64,000 bases of DNA from Reticulitermes lucifugus (GCA_026260175.1 JAKCWW010000860.1:769-64768); one strand, 5' to 3'. Positions 45,251 through 56,554 are shown, counted from the first letter of the stretch. Notes: a model not told the origin generated them from the letters alone. Made by a program: numbers and translations.

Positions 45251-46425
45251 AACAAGATAGGCAAAGTAAGTATAACGTAACATTGTGGCGCGTTCACTTA
45301 ACCATTTTGCAGTGGAAACACAACAATGCATTCTGTGTGTATTGCTGAGTTACATGTCACTGTCAACTGCATAAAAATAATGAGTGTTGCACAACAGTGC
45401 TTTTATGGCAAATTTATGTAACCGGCAACAACGTACATTGTACGTAGCAGTTTTTGAGAGAAATTATATTCCAACTAATTTGCACTCATTTCACACATTA
45501 CTTAAAAAGGCTGCATTGAAACAAAAAATGTACGTTTGCTCATGGCTTTCTTCAGACGTACAATTTTGTTAAGCGTTCCATAATGAGCCGATTCCTGTGG
45601 CCGCGCGGTCTAAGGCGTAGGTCTGCGGCCGCTCGCTTGCTGGGATTGAGGGTTCGAATTCTGCCGGAGACATGGATGTTTGTCTCTTGTGAATGTTGTG
45701 TGATGTACAGGTAGAGGCCTCTGCGATGGGCTGATTCCTCGTCCAGGGGAGTCCTATTGAATGTGTGTGTGTGTGTGTGACATTGAGTGTGATCAAATAC
45801 AACAATAACCCTCTACAATTACAATGAGTAGGTATAAGAGGTCCAACTAAGAAAGAAAAAGAGAAAGATCGTAATTACATTCAAGTCGTTGCGTAGTTTC
45901 TCAGTTTTTGTAAGTGTTGCCGTAAAACATTTGACGAGAACAGACGGAATTAATAAATTATGAAGCAATAAGTAATTAAATATAAGTGTGTTTCTATATT
46001 CTTGCCTTAGTTATCCAGCAAGTAAAACGCATATTTCCTATGCAGCATTTTATTGTCATCTGTGGCCTGTCTGACTCTATTAAAATTTTCCAAATTATCT
46101 CATAAACATCACGATTTTCGGGAAAAAATTTATTGAGCATGAAGTGCGTGTTTTGATTTTCTCTACAACTTTTATCTGAAACATTTCTCATTCTAAGAAG
46201 AATTCATCGAGATACTATCATAGATCTTTATGTAAAGTACCTGTTATTCTTGTCAGATTTTAAGGAAACTTGAATTTTCTCGACATATTTTAGAAAAATC
46301 CTGAAATATCAAATTTCATGAAAATCCTTTCAGTGGGAGCCTTGTTGATCCATGCGGACGAATATACATGACGAAGTTAACCCTCGCTTTTCGCAATTTT
46401 GCGAATGCGCCTAAAAATTCATAGC
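45251..46425 (+). mobile_element. Interrupted relative of the 8887-9789 element
   Basis: 45251-45355 matches the left arm (GATAGGCAAAGTAAGTATAA, GGAAACACAACAATG). The match resumes at about 46003 (CTTGCCTTAGTTATCCAGC) and runs to TCGCAATTTTGCGAATGCGC. The 650 bp between include a SINE family B copy. The right inverted arm is absent. Confidence 0.55.
45583..45782 (+). mobile_element. SINE family B, nested in another repeat
   Basis: The full tRNA-like head is visible: GTGGCCGCGCGGTCTAAGG (A box) and GAGGGTTCGAATTCTG (B box), then CTCGTCCAGGGGAGTCCTA and a (TG)n tract at its 3' end. It is inserted within the 45251-46425 repeat. Confidence 0.85.
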
Positions 46426-46813
46426 GTTTGTATCCGGAAGCCAAGGGGGACTTTCTTTAGAGCTTCCAGAAACTGTTCATACTACGACTGTCACCGTGTC
46501 AGCTTAAACAACGTCACTCGCTGACTCATAAAACAGCATTTATTTTATTTTACGCGTTAATTTATATTAATTAAATTATGTAGATCAGTTTGTTCAAAAT
46601 AACGTTTTGTTACAATAAACATATACGTTGAAACACACCAGAACGGCATTATTCTCAGTCCTTCCCGAGTCACTTTACACGGTCAAGCTCTCGTATCCTC
46701 TCACCTAATCCCATTTGACGATAAATATCCCATGCATTTGGTACAGCGACATCGATTAACCCCGCACGCACAACTAGATTAAATTGAGCATACCTTTTCC
46801 ATAGGTGTGGCAG

Positions 46814-46952
46814 ACGACCTTTGTCAATGGGATCTGGACTAGGAATGGCGATGTGCATGATGGGACTGGGACTGCATCGTCAGATGACCGTGGAATCTGA
46901 GACAGGGAGAAGGCTGGCCTGGCTGCCACTCTTGTTGATGTTTGTCTATATC
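46814..46952 (+). CDS. Tret1-like: Transporter gene 2, exon 5 (helix 9, start of helix 10)
   Basis: The exon is 139 nt between TGTGGCAG and GTAAGT, phase 2 in and phase 0 out. After the split Arg it reads RPLSMGSGLGMAMCMMGLGL, a loop with VESETGRR, and LAWLPLLLMFVYI. Same length and phases as the gene 1 exon at 25845-25983. RRP after helix 8 is the sugar-porter GRR site. Confidence 0.9.
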
Positions 46953-48088
46953 GTAAGTACACTTATAAATCATTCTGGTAAACCCTGTACTGTTCTACTG
47001 CTTCATTACATTTTATAGCATTTTAAGACTATTATCAAGCACAGCTTTTTAACTCATTTCTAAGCACACAGTTTAACACCTTGTAAATCACTCTACGTAT
47101 ATTACCGCATGTGAGTCACACCCTGGCTGTCAGGGCTACAGCGCGTGTTCTCTGTGAGGTACGTGATGAGGCACAAGAAACAGTTGAATAGAGGACACAT
47201 CTGTCATGATTACGAGGTGCGTTTACTGTGAGGTAAGTGCTGACGTGAAAGAAACTATTCACTGTTGATCACGTAATACATAGTACATTCTCTGTGCAGT
47301 ACGAGTTATACTGTGTAAAACGCGGCAGGCAGATTAAAAATAGCCATCAAGTATGGCAATCATGTTGACTGCTACCATACTTGTTTGGGTGGCAGTACCA
47401 GATAGGCAGCAGAAAGGCAGGTTTAATTTAAAGACGAATGCAAGCGGACTACGTTGCTAGGAAGTCATTATCGATTGTCAAGCTGTTACAACAATATGGA
47501 TAAATTTGTAGTACGTTTTGTAAAAACTGAAAGGCACATCAAAAGTGTTTATACTTGAGTGATGATAGTGCGTGGTATGTTTGGCGTATATGAAAATGAG
47601 AATTTTATTTCACGGGATGTTGATTATGGTAATTGTTTTGTAAGGGGTTAAAAATTGCTAGGACGTAATCAGCCATGCAAATGATTATGAAAGGATCAAC
47701 CATAATGTTTAGCCTAATCCTCAGAGTCATGATACATTGCCTATTGAGATTACTGAATCCCAGTTGCAGGAATACTGCTTGAATATTGTGCCAGCCCTCT
47801 AAAACGGGCACGTGATACTGCAAGTAATAAAATGATATAGCATGTTTTACTGATAAGATTGAATGTATATTACAAAACAAAGCAGGTAGTATAATTTGTT
47901 ACCAGCACACGACATCGCAAATGCTTCTTGAAGTTACTTTCCTTACGTAAACCCCAGAAAATAGTTGATTAATAAACCGAAAGTTATCGACATGTGTATA
48001 AGTATTGTTATTGTTGTAAAAATGTGTGCTTTTCGTGGAAATAAAGTTGTTTTAGAACAAATCCCTGGGTAAGCATGAACACAAACAT

Positions 48089-48386
48089 CAGAGTGGCCTG
48101 AGAGGGGAAGAAACGTAAGATGAGTAGAGGAAGTAAGTGTGTGAAAATTGTATCAAAAGGAAAGCCAGTAACAATGCAGCTGTATATAAACTGATAAGCA
48201 TCATAATAGAGCTTTTGTTAGAAATATTTTTAAGTTCACCTTTTAATGTAGTAGTGAACTGGTGTAATGAAATACGTAGAAAACAACACGACATGTCGTC
48301 ATAATTTGTTTCATTATTCTGTAACGTAATGTCACTGTCTCTGCACACCAGTGATTGAAATCTCTGCTCGGAGACCGGCCACTCTG
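48089..48386. mobile_element. Possible small TIR element (298 bp)
   Basis: CAGAGTGGCC at 48089-48098 is exactly inverted at 48377-48386. The repeat is short, no target duplication is evident and nothing is encoded, so this is tentative. Confidence 0.3.
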
Positions 48387-48715
48387 ATCGAGTATTTCGT
48401 GGATTTATTCAGTCAAATACCGGAATTATGCCTGGAATTAGACCACGACAAATTTCCTTCCACATTATTTGTAATTATTCACTAAACCTCCTGTCATTGT
48501 AAGGTATGTCTTAAATAATTAAAGCATTTTTGCGTAACTAAGAAATAAATAAAAAAATACTTTCATTTGCGGTGTTTACAACTCTGATTTTGTTAATTAT
48601 CGACATTTATATGCGGTAAATAGAAGAAAATACCAATGAGATATGGCAAATCCCATTTTAACTTTGTATGGCCTCGTCCTGAGCAGACATATGGATAACT
48701 TTAAATTTCTTGCAG

Positions 48716-49051
48716 GTTTCAGCTGCCATGGGGTTCCTCCTCATCCCGTGGGCGATGCTGGGAGAGGTGTATCCTACGGAAGTGGCAGGTTTCGCCTGTG
48801 GCGTCACAACATGCTTGGGAAACTTATTCGCTTTTGCTTCAGTTAAGCTGTTCCCGACTCTGGTGGTGTTCACGGGCGGGACCATAAGCAGCAAAGCTAT
48901 AAGTTGCACAGAGGGTGTATTCTATTTTTATGGAGGTATTACTTGTGTTGCTGTGTTGTTCATTTACTTATACCTGCCTGAAACCTTCAGAAAAACACTT
49001 CAAGAAATTTCAGATGGTTTCTCAAAACCTGGTATGAAGATATTAAACTGA
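48716..49051 (+). CDS. Tret1-like: Transporter gene 2, last exon (helices 10-12)
   Basis: The exon follows TTGCAG in phase 0 and ends with TGA at 49049-49051; 111 codons plus stop. VSAAMGFLLIPWAMLGEVYP keeps the helix-10 Pro-Trp of the GPGPIPW motif, unlike gene 1. Helix 11 (ACGVTTCLGNLFAFASVKLF), a Cys-containing loop (SSKAISCTEG), helix 12 and LPETFRKTLQEI follow. The 3' UTR probably includes the SINE at 49253. An AATAAA lies at 49541-49546. Confidence 0.92.
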   Translation, partial: VSAAMGFLLIPWAMLGEVYPTEVAGFACGVTTCLGNLFAFASVKLFPTLVVFTGGTISSKAISCTEGVFYFYGGITCVAVLFIYLYLPETFRKTLQEISDGFSKPGMKILN

Positions 49052-49252
49052 CGCTTTCTTTGAATATCCACAAGTCAAGTCACACGGTATTATTTGGTAC
49101 ACACTCACGTCTTGCAAATGGTCTCTCCGCAGTTTTGTAAATTACTGAAGTCAAGCGACCCGTCTCCAAGGAAACTCTAGGAAGTGGTTAAGCTACTGAC
49201 ATACCTAAGCCAACTACTTTATTTTCTCTCTTCATAATACCCATAAAAATTA

Positions 49253-49515
49253 AGCGTTGTCTGCATAGTGACTAGACTGCAGGCTGGACGGTCCAGGGTT
49301 CAAATTCCGACAGGGGCAAGGGATTTATCTTTTCTCAAAAAAGGTCCAGACCGGCTCTGGGGCCCATCCAGCATCCTATTCAATGGTACAGGGGGCTATT
49401 TACCCTGGAGTAAGGTGGTGGGGGTGGGAGGCTGACTACTTACCTCCACCTAGTGCCTGGGTTAAGAATGGGTTAGACCTTCACTCACCCTATAAGCTTT
49501 CATGGCGTGTGTAGT
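49253..49515 (+). mobile_element. SINE family A, full-length diverged copy
   Basis: The head GCATAGTGACTAGACTGCAG with the B box CCAGGGTTCAAATTCCG closely follows the tRNA consensus GGTTCRANNCC. The body has CCTGGAGTAAGGTGG, CACCTAGTGCCTGGG and AAGCTTTCATGGCGTG. It may form part of the 3' UTR of transporter gene 2. Confidence 0.8.
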
Positions 49516-49961
49516 AATAATCGTAATTCCCATTTTTCAAAATAAATTCCTCAGATCTGACACTAACTTCCTTTCTTTACGACTGACCCATAATTTTTGT
49601 TGTCGTTCAAGACGTTAAACTACACATGGTGAAACAAGTAACTGGAACGCGATATTACCAACACATTCGTATGATATGTAGCAAAGCTCTGTTACAGTGT
49701 CTGTTATGAACAGTGTTGTTGTCCTTTCATAGTTTAAAGAACTAGGAACGTACACGTTACAGGCACAACAGATTACAGGTAACGATCTACGGCAGGGACC
49801 CTCAAGTGCGGCTACTAGTGACATCTCGTGCAGCCACCTGCTACTGTCTCGACTAATAGGTAAACTATCTTTGTTCATAACCCCTCCCCTCTCTCCTACA
49901 CTTTTTCACATAAATGTACCCCATAAGTTCTGTAAATTCGTAGGCTGATTTTATGTGTATA

Positions 49962-50490
49962 TGAGGCTCCTTTTCCACGAGCGGTTTTTAGCAGCGGCAG
50001 CACTGCTAGAGTTGCATTGGTTCAAACGCACGTACTTCCACGAGCGTGCTGCAATGTCCGCAGCGCTCCTGTCAAGGTCACGGCGCTGCTGTGTGAGAGG
50101 CATTGCGAATAGTGCCGTTTCCAGTTATCAGGAGCGGCTCTACCACGCGTTGCTTTGAGCGGGAAATTGCTGTTATGTCATCTGGTAGGGACTTCTCTAA
50201 AACTGTCGAAGCACTCAACTTTTGATTCATTTGACACGGAATCATTTATTACCGAATGAGAGTAGCTGTCAGACATTTGGGACTCCAGATCGTCTTCTTA
50301 CAGCATTAAACATGACAAAACCTAAGCATGGGGAGTCATTGTGCAAGAAATTTATTGAAAACGCTTTCTTCTTTTTATAAATTCTCGTGTGCAACAGGGG
50401 AAACGTAAAAACTTCCTCCTCTATGATGTCCATCACCTCTACTNGGGGCAGCTAAGAACGGCAGCGCCGCTCGTGGAAAAGATGACTACT
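49962..50490. mobile_element. TIR element with TTTTCCACGAGCGG ends (PIF/Harbinger-like?)
   Basis: CTTTTCCACGAGCGG near 49972-49986 is inverted as CCGCTCGTGGAAAAG near 50467-50481. An internal TTCCACGAGCG at about 50036 repeats the terminal word. The interior is CpG-rich with GCAGCGC words. One N interrupts it at 50445. Class assignment is a guess. Confidence 0.45.
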
Positions 50491-50667
50491 TTTGTTTTTC
50501 GGTTAAATGTGGATGAACGTACAGTGAGCCTGTTCTCCTACGTCGCCGTAAAGTAAGGGGGCCACAGCTTCTTCGCGCTTGGATTTAAATTTTAAATTAG
50601 TAATAATCTTTGACATTTTAAGCTCTCACAGCCGTGTTATTGAAGATTCCAAGTTTTGTGGTATGTT

Positions 50668-50795
50668 ACGCCGTGTCAACTTATAGATAAATACCGACGT
50701 TCGGAGGAATCGTCGTGTCTTCCTAACGGCGGTGTCTTCTTACCAGTCGACACGGCGTTTCATCCCCGAGATCTACTCTTCAACAATACTCTTCC
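50668..50795 (-). repeat. Inverted ACGCCGTGTC repeat with hammerhead-like motif
   Basis: ACGCCGTGTC at 50668-50677 is inverted at 50749-50758. On the minus strand 50795-50745 reads TTGAAGA, GTAGATCTCGGGGAT, GAAAC, GCCGT, GTC, GACTGG. Read as a hammerhead, the site is the classic GTC triplet with C15.2-G16.2 and A15.1-U16.1 paired. Stem II is weak. Confidence 0.4.
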
Positions 50796-51582
50796 TACAG
50801 AATTTGTTTGACTTGTGGAAGGCTCTGTTTTAAGCCACGTACCACCGGAAGATTTGTTTTTAAATCTAGATAACCCTGTCTTGAGCTCTTCATCCACAAG
50901 CTGTAATGAATTTATATCGCTGTAATTGATTGCGATAATCGTTATAGTGTAATAATGGACAATACGAGGCCTAAAAATTGAGTTATTAATGACACATTTG
51001 ACAAATTACAAATAGCCAAGTCCTTAAAGAAGATGGGTAGTGCTGAAATAAAAAGTTATAACTGTGACTCCTAAATATATACCACATGGTACTAGTGTAT
51101 AATGATTAGTGTTATATGCATACATTCTTATACAAACATGACACTGTATGGTTTCACATTTTCCGCTCTTGCCACAGTTGCTAGTTTCCTAGAAACCAAT
51201 AAATCTCTCATGCACTTTTGTTGACTGGAAATGCAAATTGACTGCCTATTTTTGTAAAGACACGATCGGAAAATAACTTACGTACTCCGTTATGTAATAC
51301 ATAAAATTATCAGTGACATTCACTGAAGCTTAGCTAAGAAATATGCACAATGAAATACGTGAATTGGTGGATGATTTCCTTATCGAATTCCAGCAAAACC
51401 TGCAGAATTGTTATGGGCTTCTTGGAGGAGTCCATTTATTGCCTTACGCAAAGTAGTGTAAATATGCCTGAAAATCAGAATTGCCTGACAGCTCTTAGTA
51501 AACTCTCCCATGTAAGATTTCAACTGAGTCTGTGAAGTGTGGCGGAGGATATATGGGAAGGTCCATTTATGTCCTTATGTAA

Positions 51583-52035
51583 TCGTCCAGACAGGCTCTG
51601 GGGCCCACCCAGCCTCCTATCCAGTGGGTACCGGGGTACATTCAAAAGGTAAAGTTATCCCATTACGGGCCCCGACAGGCCCTTGGGGCTTTAGGAGGTT
51701 GAGGTTCCCAGAGCTTCTAGACAATCGGCACATGAAGGTGGTAAGGTTGTCAGTCCTACGCACCAGCCACTTTTACCCTCAGGAGATATCATTTCTGTTA
51801 GAGGCTGAGTCGACCCCAGGGCCATAGTCCGGCCGGAAGGATTAAGTCAATGAAAAAATCCCAATGACCCCATCGGCTTGTAGCGCAGTGCCTCAACAAA
51901 CTGAGCCACCGCGACCGGGGTAACGCGGCCAGCATGTGAATTTGACTACTCACCTCCGTCTAGTGCCGAGGTTAAGAATGAGTGGAGGCATACCTCTCCT
52001 CCCCATATATACCTTCATGGCGTGGACAGTCTTAG
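51583..52035 (+). mobile_element. SINE family A, split by a family C insertion
   Basis: The left part (CCAGACAGGCTCTGGGGCC, CAGTGGGTACCGGGG) and right part (GGTAACGCGGCCAGC, GTCTAGTGCCGAGGTTAAG, TACCTTCATGGCGTGG) form one family A body once 51650-51918 is removed. The tRNA head is missing. The family A copy is therefore the older insertion. Confidence 0.8.
51650..51918 (-). mobile_element. SINE family C nested in SINE family A
   Basis: On the minus strand the head GCGGTGGCTCAGTTTGTTGAG and body CCTTCCGGCC, CTGGGGTCGACTC and CTCCTAAAGCCCCAAGGGCC match 32569-32867. It lies inside the family A copy, so family C was active later at this site. Confidence 0.85.
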
Positions 52036-52238
52036 TTACACGTTCATAAAGAAGGCACGTCAATACATGCCTATGTCGTCATCATAATCAGCAGCAGAAA
52101 CAGGATATAAGACAGGATATACGAAGTACAAGCCATCCAGGATTTTTCCTTCTTTATGGGTGTTGATCTCTCCATTGTGGCCAAAACTAAAGAAACTGCA
52201 GATAAATTAAAAATAGAATCGCATTTCGTCGAGGAATA

Positions 52239-52250
52239 NNNNNNNNNNNN
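52239..52250. other. Small assembly gap (12 N)
   Basis: Twelve N followed by AA and a long G-run: a low-quality junction. Confidence 0.99.
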
Positions 52251-52576
52251 AAGGGGGGGGGGGTGGAGAAAGAAAACTATTCGAGTATGGAAGAGCTAAT
52301 ACATCAGTAAAGGTGCCGAAGAAAATTTTTGGAATCAAATGTTTATTAAAAATAGTTGATACCGCAACTATCTTTCAAACGACCTTCTAAATGTGTGAGG
52401 CAAGTGGTGAAATATTCGGGTCTTTACATAATATGAACAAATTAAATATAATGGACGATACTGATATTTTATAAAGGTGTAAATATATGCGTCTGGCTTT
52501 AGAAGAAGAATTAAACGGAACTGTTAAAAGTTTTATTAGACCAACATATGCATTATATTCTTATAACCAAGTGAAT

Positions 52577-52625
52577 CACCCCTATATATGTTTCGGCTTA
52601 TAACAGGCCATCTTCAGGGGGTCAA
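52577..52625 (-). repeat. Hammerhead-like hairpin motif with intact outer stem
   Basis: Minus strand: ACCCC, CTGAAGA (52611-52617), TGGCC-TGTTATA-AGCC, GAAAC (52590-52594), ATATATA, GGGGT. ACCCC pairs perfectly with GGGGT, as stem I of a permuted hammerhead would, with the site after ATA. The 16.2 base is A where G is expected. Confidence 0.5.
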
Positions 52626-52670
52626 AGTTTTTTACACAGACTTTACATCTGTTGTGAAATTTTAAAAAAG

Positions 52671-52736
52671 TACATCCACATAAAGGTAAAATTACATCCA
52701 CATAAAGGTAAAATTACATCCACATAAAGGTAAAAT
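52671..52736 (+). repeat. Three perfect 22-bp tandem repeats
   Basis: TACATCCACATAAAGGTAAA plus AT occurs three times in a row (52671, 52693, 52715) without mismatch, starting about 50 bp from the hairpin at 52577-52625. Confidence 0.95.
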
Positions 52737-53255
52737 GTATCTTAGTTCCCAATGGATTTGGGTATTGTTTCTTTCAGCTGTAAAATTCTAGGGAATGTGT
52801 TTACATAAAAGGTTAAAATTACATATTTGCTGTTATATATAAATTATAAATTAGTGGCAGTCCGGTCTTGTATGCTGTTACCACAAGGATGTTGTAGTTT
52901 TCCTGTGTTATGTTGTACGAGTTGTGCGTTGTCTACTGCACCGGTTGGTTGCGTTGTGACACAACGATCAGTCATGAGCGCTTTTCTTGTTATCACTGTT
53001 TTCAATCGCAAACGTAAAGCCTAAACTCCAATGATTTAATCTGTGAATTTTCTTTCAAAAGAGCTAGAAAATTTCTACAAAATCATATTTAAACGCGTAT
53101 TCTAAAACTTCTCGTTTTTGCAATATTTTGTGATGTACTAAAGTACTACTTTTATATCTGATGTAAATAAATTTTACGTTTTCTCTTTTTTCTTCTTTGT
53201 GGTTGTGTTTGCGTCCCGGCCCCAAATAATGTTTTGCACCAGGCCCCGCAAATGT

Positions 53256-53310
53256 CCACGCCGGCTGAGTGGAACTATACCTCCACCTCCCTTACATGCG
53301 TTCATGGGGA
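53256..53310 (+). mobile_element. SINE family A tail fragment
   Basis: GAGTGGAACTATACCTCCAC followed by GCGTTCATGG matches the 3' end of the family A body (GAGTGGAGGCATACCTCTCC, CCTTCATGGCG). Only this tail is present. Confidence 0.45.
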
Positions 53311-55645
53311 GCACAGGGACAAATTTACTGCTAATATTTGCCGAACCTTTGAGAATATAACCAATACTTTTACCGAAACGTCAATTTTATCAAGTGGAAG
53401 ACAAGTCGCTAATAGGCTGTATGGGGTCTGCAGGCGATAATTTGCACGTATGGAGCAGAATCTGCAATGATACACTGATCATGTAGAAGACTTCCCCCCT
53501 TCACATTTTCCATAAAAGCAATATACAGTAGTGAAATATTTGTAAGAGGTAAAGCATTTATTACCTAAACCAGTAATTTATATAATCACAATAACTCAAC
53601 AGCTTAATTTTTTTTGCATTTATTATAACTATTACGTAATTAATTTGTGTTTTTTTGCGTTGTAAAATATATTGTTGTATTCACACGAAGACTTTAAACG
53701 AGGGGGCAGGGTGAAACATTTTACAGTTATCGCCTATCTTGTTGTCAGTGAAATACACCCATCCTAAATGAAACAGTGTATGCATAGCCCTTGTTTTACA
53801 CCACACTTCTTTTATACCTTCTTGCTTTAACATCCCCTGTCCATATGCACCACTTTTTAATTTCTGCCCTCGTTTTTGGTTTAACGCCCTTTGGCTGGCT
53901 GCGTTCTATTGCGCTAACCCTTACCTATTCCATTATTTCTTAAGCAAATATTGTTTTTGATTTATGCCCACTTTTTCAGGAACACACTATGGCATAAAAC
54001 AAGGGCTTGGTGTATAATGAAATAGCAATCACAAAATTACTGAATATTCAATTTTCATTCTACACCCATTTCAAAGACTTTTATAGCAGATCATCACTTA
54101 TTTTGACCAATAAGGATGTAAACTTCAGAGTGTAGATTTGTTCAGGTAACAGAAAGGTATTGTAAGGAATAATGCAACTGGTTTTTCATATACAGGTTGG
54201 TATATAAGTCAGTCTATATACTTCAAATATAAAACCAAACTTCTGTCGTATTCTGTGTTCAAAATTGCAGATGCTTTGTAAACCTAAATTACCTTGAATA
54301 ATTGCCGTTCTATAGACTGGGCCCTGAGATAAAAAATTATTTGTGGGTGTTGTACTCTGCATTGTAGTAATAACTGCTTGTTGAAGACTTCATTACCTCA
54401 GAAGTAATTTTATTCAAAAGAATATTTTGCAGAGAAAACTTTGTAGTCAACAATGCTCATAATATTCTATTGGACTGCTTTTGAGAAGCACTGCCCATTG
54501 AACTAAATTTAACATGCCACATACAATTGATAGTCTTGTTGAAACATGTAATTTCATGTATAAAAATCTTCAGAATATTTTCAGTAATAATATAATAACT
54601 TTCTGTTATACTTTTATTCTCTTGCTCCAGTTCAATGTTTCAAATTGTTTTACATGTATATCATAAAACTAATAACAGAATTTAAAAAATTACAATCCTA
54701 TTTATCAAAGACTACACCATTTGGCACACACATTATATACATATAGAGCACACAGTTTTTGATCTTTCATGCTCTTTGCATCTGTATAAATGACTTTCTG
54801 AAGGAAGAGAGTGATTAACATTATACTCAACTTATCTACTTATGTGCAATTTTAAAGGCTACTTGAGTAACATTTAAGGACTCTCAACCAGCGCCGGTTC
54901 TCAAAACACTTATCTGTAAACTGTTGTTCCCAACCTTAGCACTCAGCAGTGTTTGTGTTTTATTTTTTCTGCTCAAAGAGTTTACCAAGTGCCTTATGCT
55001 TTGGTGAATCATATGGTGTATGGGGATAGTCTTCTTTTCACATCTTTGCTTCAATTCCAGACTTATACAAATTAACATACCTTTTATTTTTTCAAAATAA
55101 TTTACTGTAATGTGAGGCTATATTGAATCAGACTAGGGTCAGGAGAATTTCAAAGCAGGAGGAATTTGATTTGGCTTCAACTGTTGAAAATGTGTCATCT
55201 TCTGTGGTGTCACAAAGAAATCAGAGAAGTATATTATAGTTTTTAAAATGATGTAAGTTACATATGGAGGAAAGTGCAGTAATTTCAAGAACACATTGTT
55301 AGTGCAGGAAACTTGTTAGTCCTTCTCAAATTTCTTCTTACAATGGAATCCAAGTTTCATGTGGTAATGAGGAATGTGGTCCATCCACAAGTTCTTTCAA
55401 GTGATGTGATATTCAGCCAGTCTTAGATCCATGTGTGGGCAACATTTAATATAAAAGATTTAAGGCGTAGTTTTCATTGGATATACCTTCATTTATAAGG
55501 CTCACGCTGTAATGTGCTTCTGAATCTCCTGAGAGTAGAAGCTACTCAGACTTAAGGTTTATGAATGCTCAGGAACTTTGGTAAAAATGTACTCATCCAT
55601 AAACCATATACTATATGTGCCAGGCCAGCCTCAGACGTGCCTCGG
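53311..55645. other. AT-rich non-coding stretch
   Basis: No exon or recognisable transposon was found. If the minus-strand exons upstream (55646-59834) are real, this would hold their 3' UTR. Minus-strand AATAAA words occur, for example near 54610, 55080 and 53550, but none can be picked out as the used site. Confidence 0.35.
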
Positions 55646-55805
55646 TCAGACAATTCCTGTTACAAAGTTGCGAGCTAATCGTTGGATAGCTTCCTGTGTA
55701 ATGGGACACTTAGAGTAGATGATACTGCAGTCTTTATCTCTTCTGCCATTATGAATAGCCTCTTGAAATGCAGTTCCTTGAACTAGTCTTAATAATAGTG
55801 TGTTG
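55646..55805 (-). CDS. Candidate last exon of an unrecognised minus-strand gene
   Basis: Read on the minus strand, TGTTTCAG (acceptor, ends 55806) precedes one base that completes a split codon, then 52 codons and TGA (55646-55648). The product begins NTLLLRLVQGTAFQEAIHNG and includes CSIIYSKCPITQEAIQRLAR and NFVTGIV. Composition and amphipathic pattern look like genuine protein, not chance translation, and the other frames stop early. I do not recognise the family. Phase 2 at its start is compatible with the donor at 59625, but whether it joins the segment at 56335-56554 is not shown. It could also be an old pseudogene. Confidence 0.35.
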
Positions 55806-56334
55806 CTGAAACATTTTACACAACAAATCCCTTTAAAATTTTTTTAACTATATTACAAGTGTCATTTACTGTAGAAACATAACTGTAATATTAATATAAT
55901 TGGAGCATTTGTCCATATATATTTGTCTTTGAATTTGAATTTATTTGCATTTTATGAATGCAAAACAGGTTCATACCTTGGATAATGAACAAGTTAAGAA
56001 AATATTACATACATACAGAAGTTGTTGGTACAATACAATTAGCTTAAAACTGATTTAGCTTAGTTTATAAATCTCTATTTACATTAAAGTATTCACCTAT
56101 AGAGTAAAAGGAATAAGCACGTAAATAATTTTTTGGGCTGATTTAAATTGTTTAGGGTTATCACTTAAATTTTTGATACTTTGTGGGAGACTGTTAAACA
56201 CCTTTAGGCCATTTCAGTAGACTCCTTTTTGATATAGTGATAAATTTAATAAAGGTTGGTGAAAGTTCTATTTTTGTTGTTAACCACAGAAAAGAGATGT
56301 GATATTATATAATGTGATGGAAGAGGGAGAATAT

Positions 56335-56554
56335 TTAAATTCTTAAATAAATATCTACATGAGTCTGTACTTCTGCATCCTGTAATGATTCTTCAGTAAT
56401 AGAAACAAGAACATAAGTGCACATTTGCATGTCTCTCCCAAACATAACCCTGTCATCCACATCACGATGAGTTGCAATATACATAAGGACAGCAAAGAAG
56501 ACTCTTGCCCATGGAAGCCAGGTCATGAGGTATTGTGCTGAGAGCTGCATGACA
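56335..56554 (-). CDS. Candidate internal exon of an unrecognised minus-strand gene
   Basis: A strong acceptor on the minus strand (CTGCTGTCCCCACCACAG, ends 56555) opens a frame reading VMQLSAQYLMTWLPWARVFF, MYIATHRDVDDRVMFGRDMQ and TYVLVSITEESLQDAEVQTH before a stop at 56335. It starts one base into a codon, which fits the phase-2 donor of the segment at 59626-59834 (AG plus T, Ser). No consensus donor with the phase needed for 55805 is visible, so its 3' border is unknown and the coordinates give only the open stretch. The alternating hydrophobic helices suggest a helical-repeat protein. Family not recognised. Confidence 0.33.

Larger units (their letters stand above)
31094..49051 (+). other. 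Tret1-like: Gene locus: Tret1-like sugar transporter 2 (6 coding exons)
   Basis: Coding exons 31139-31153, 32277-32412, 39609-39808, 41168-41865, 46814-46952 and 48716-49051 total 1524 nt, 507 codons plus stop. Junction phases are 0, 1, 0, 2, 0. The first 5' exon may start at an acceptor (31094). The product is a 12-helix SLC2/MFS sugar porter closely related in layout to the 10.4-27.3 kb gene, with LDILGRKKTL, MLVTWPSLAVS, the PESPRWL-type site SESPVWLLARGRD, MGFLLIPWAMLGEVYP and LPETFRKTL. The paralogues differ in one extra intron, a GC donor at 41866 and the helix-7 motif. Intron 2 (7.2 kb) contains a 633-bp assembly gap, so a small extra exon there cannot be excluded, though phases already fit. 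A membrane sugar facilitator is inferred from family. Confidence 0.87.
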
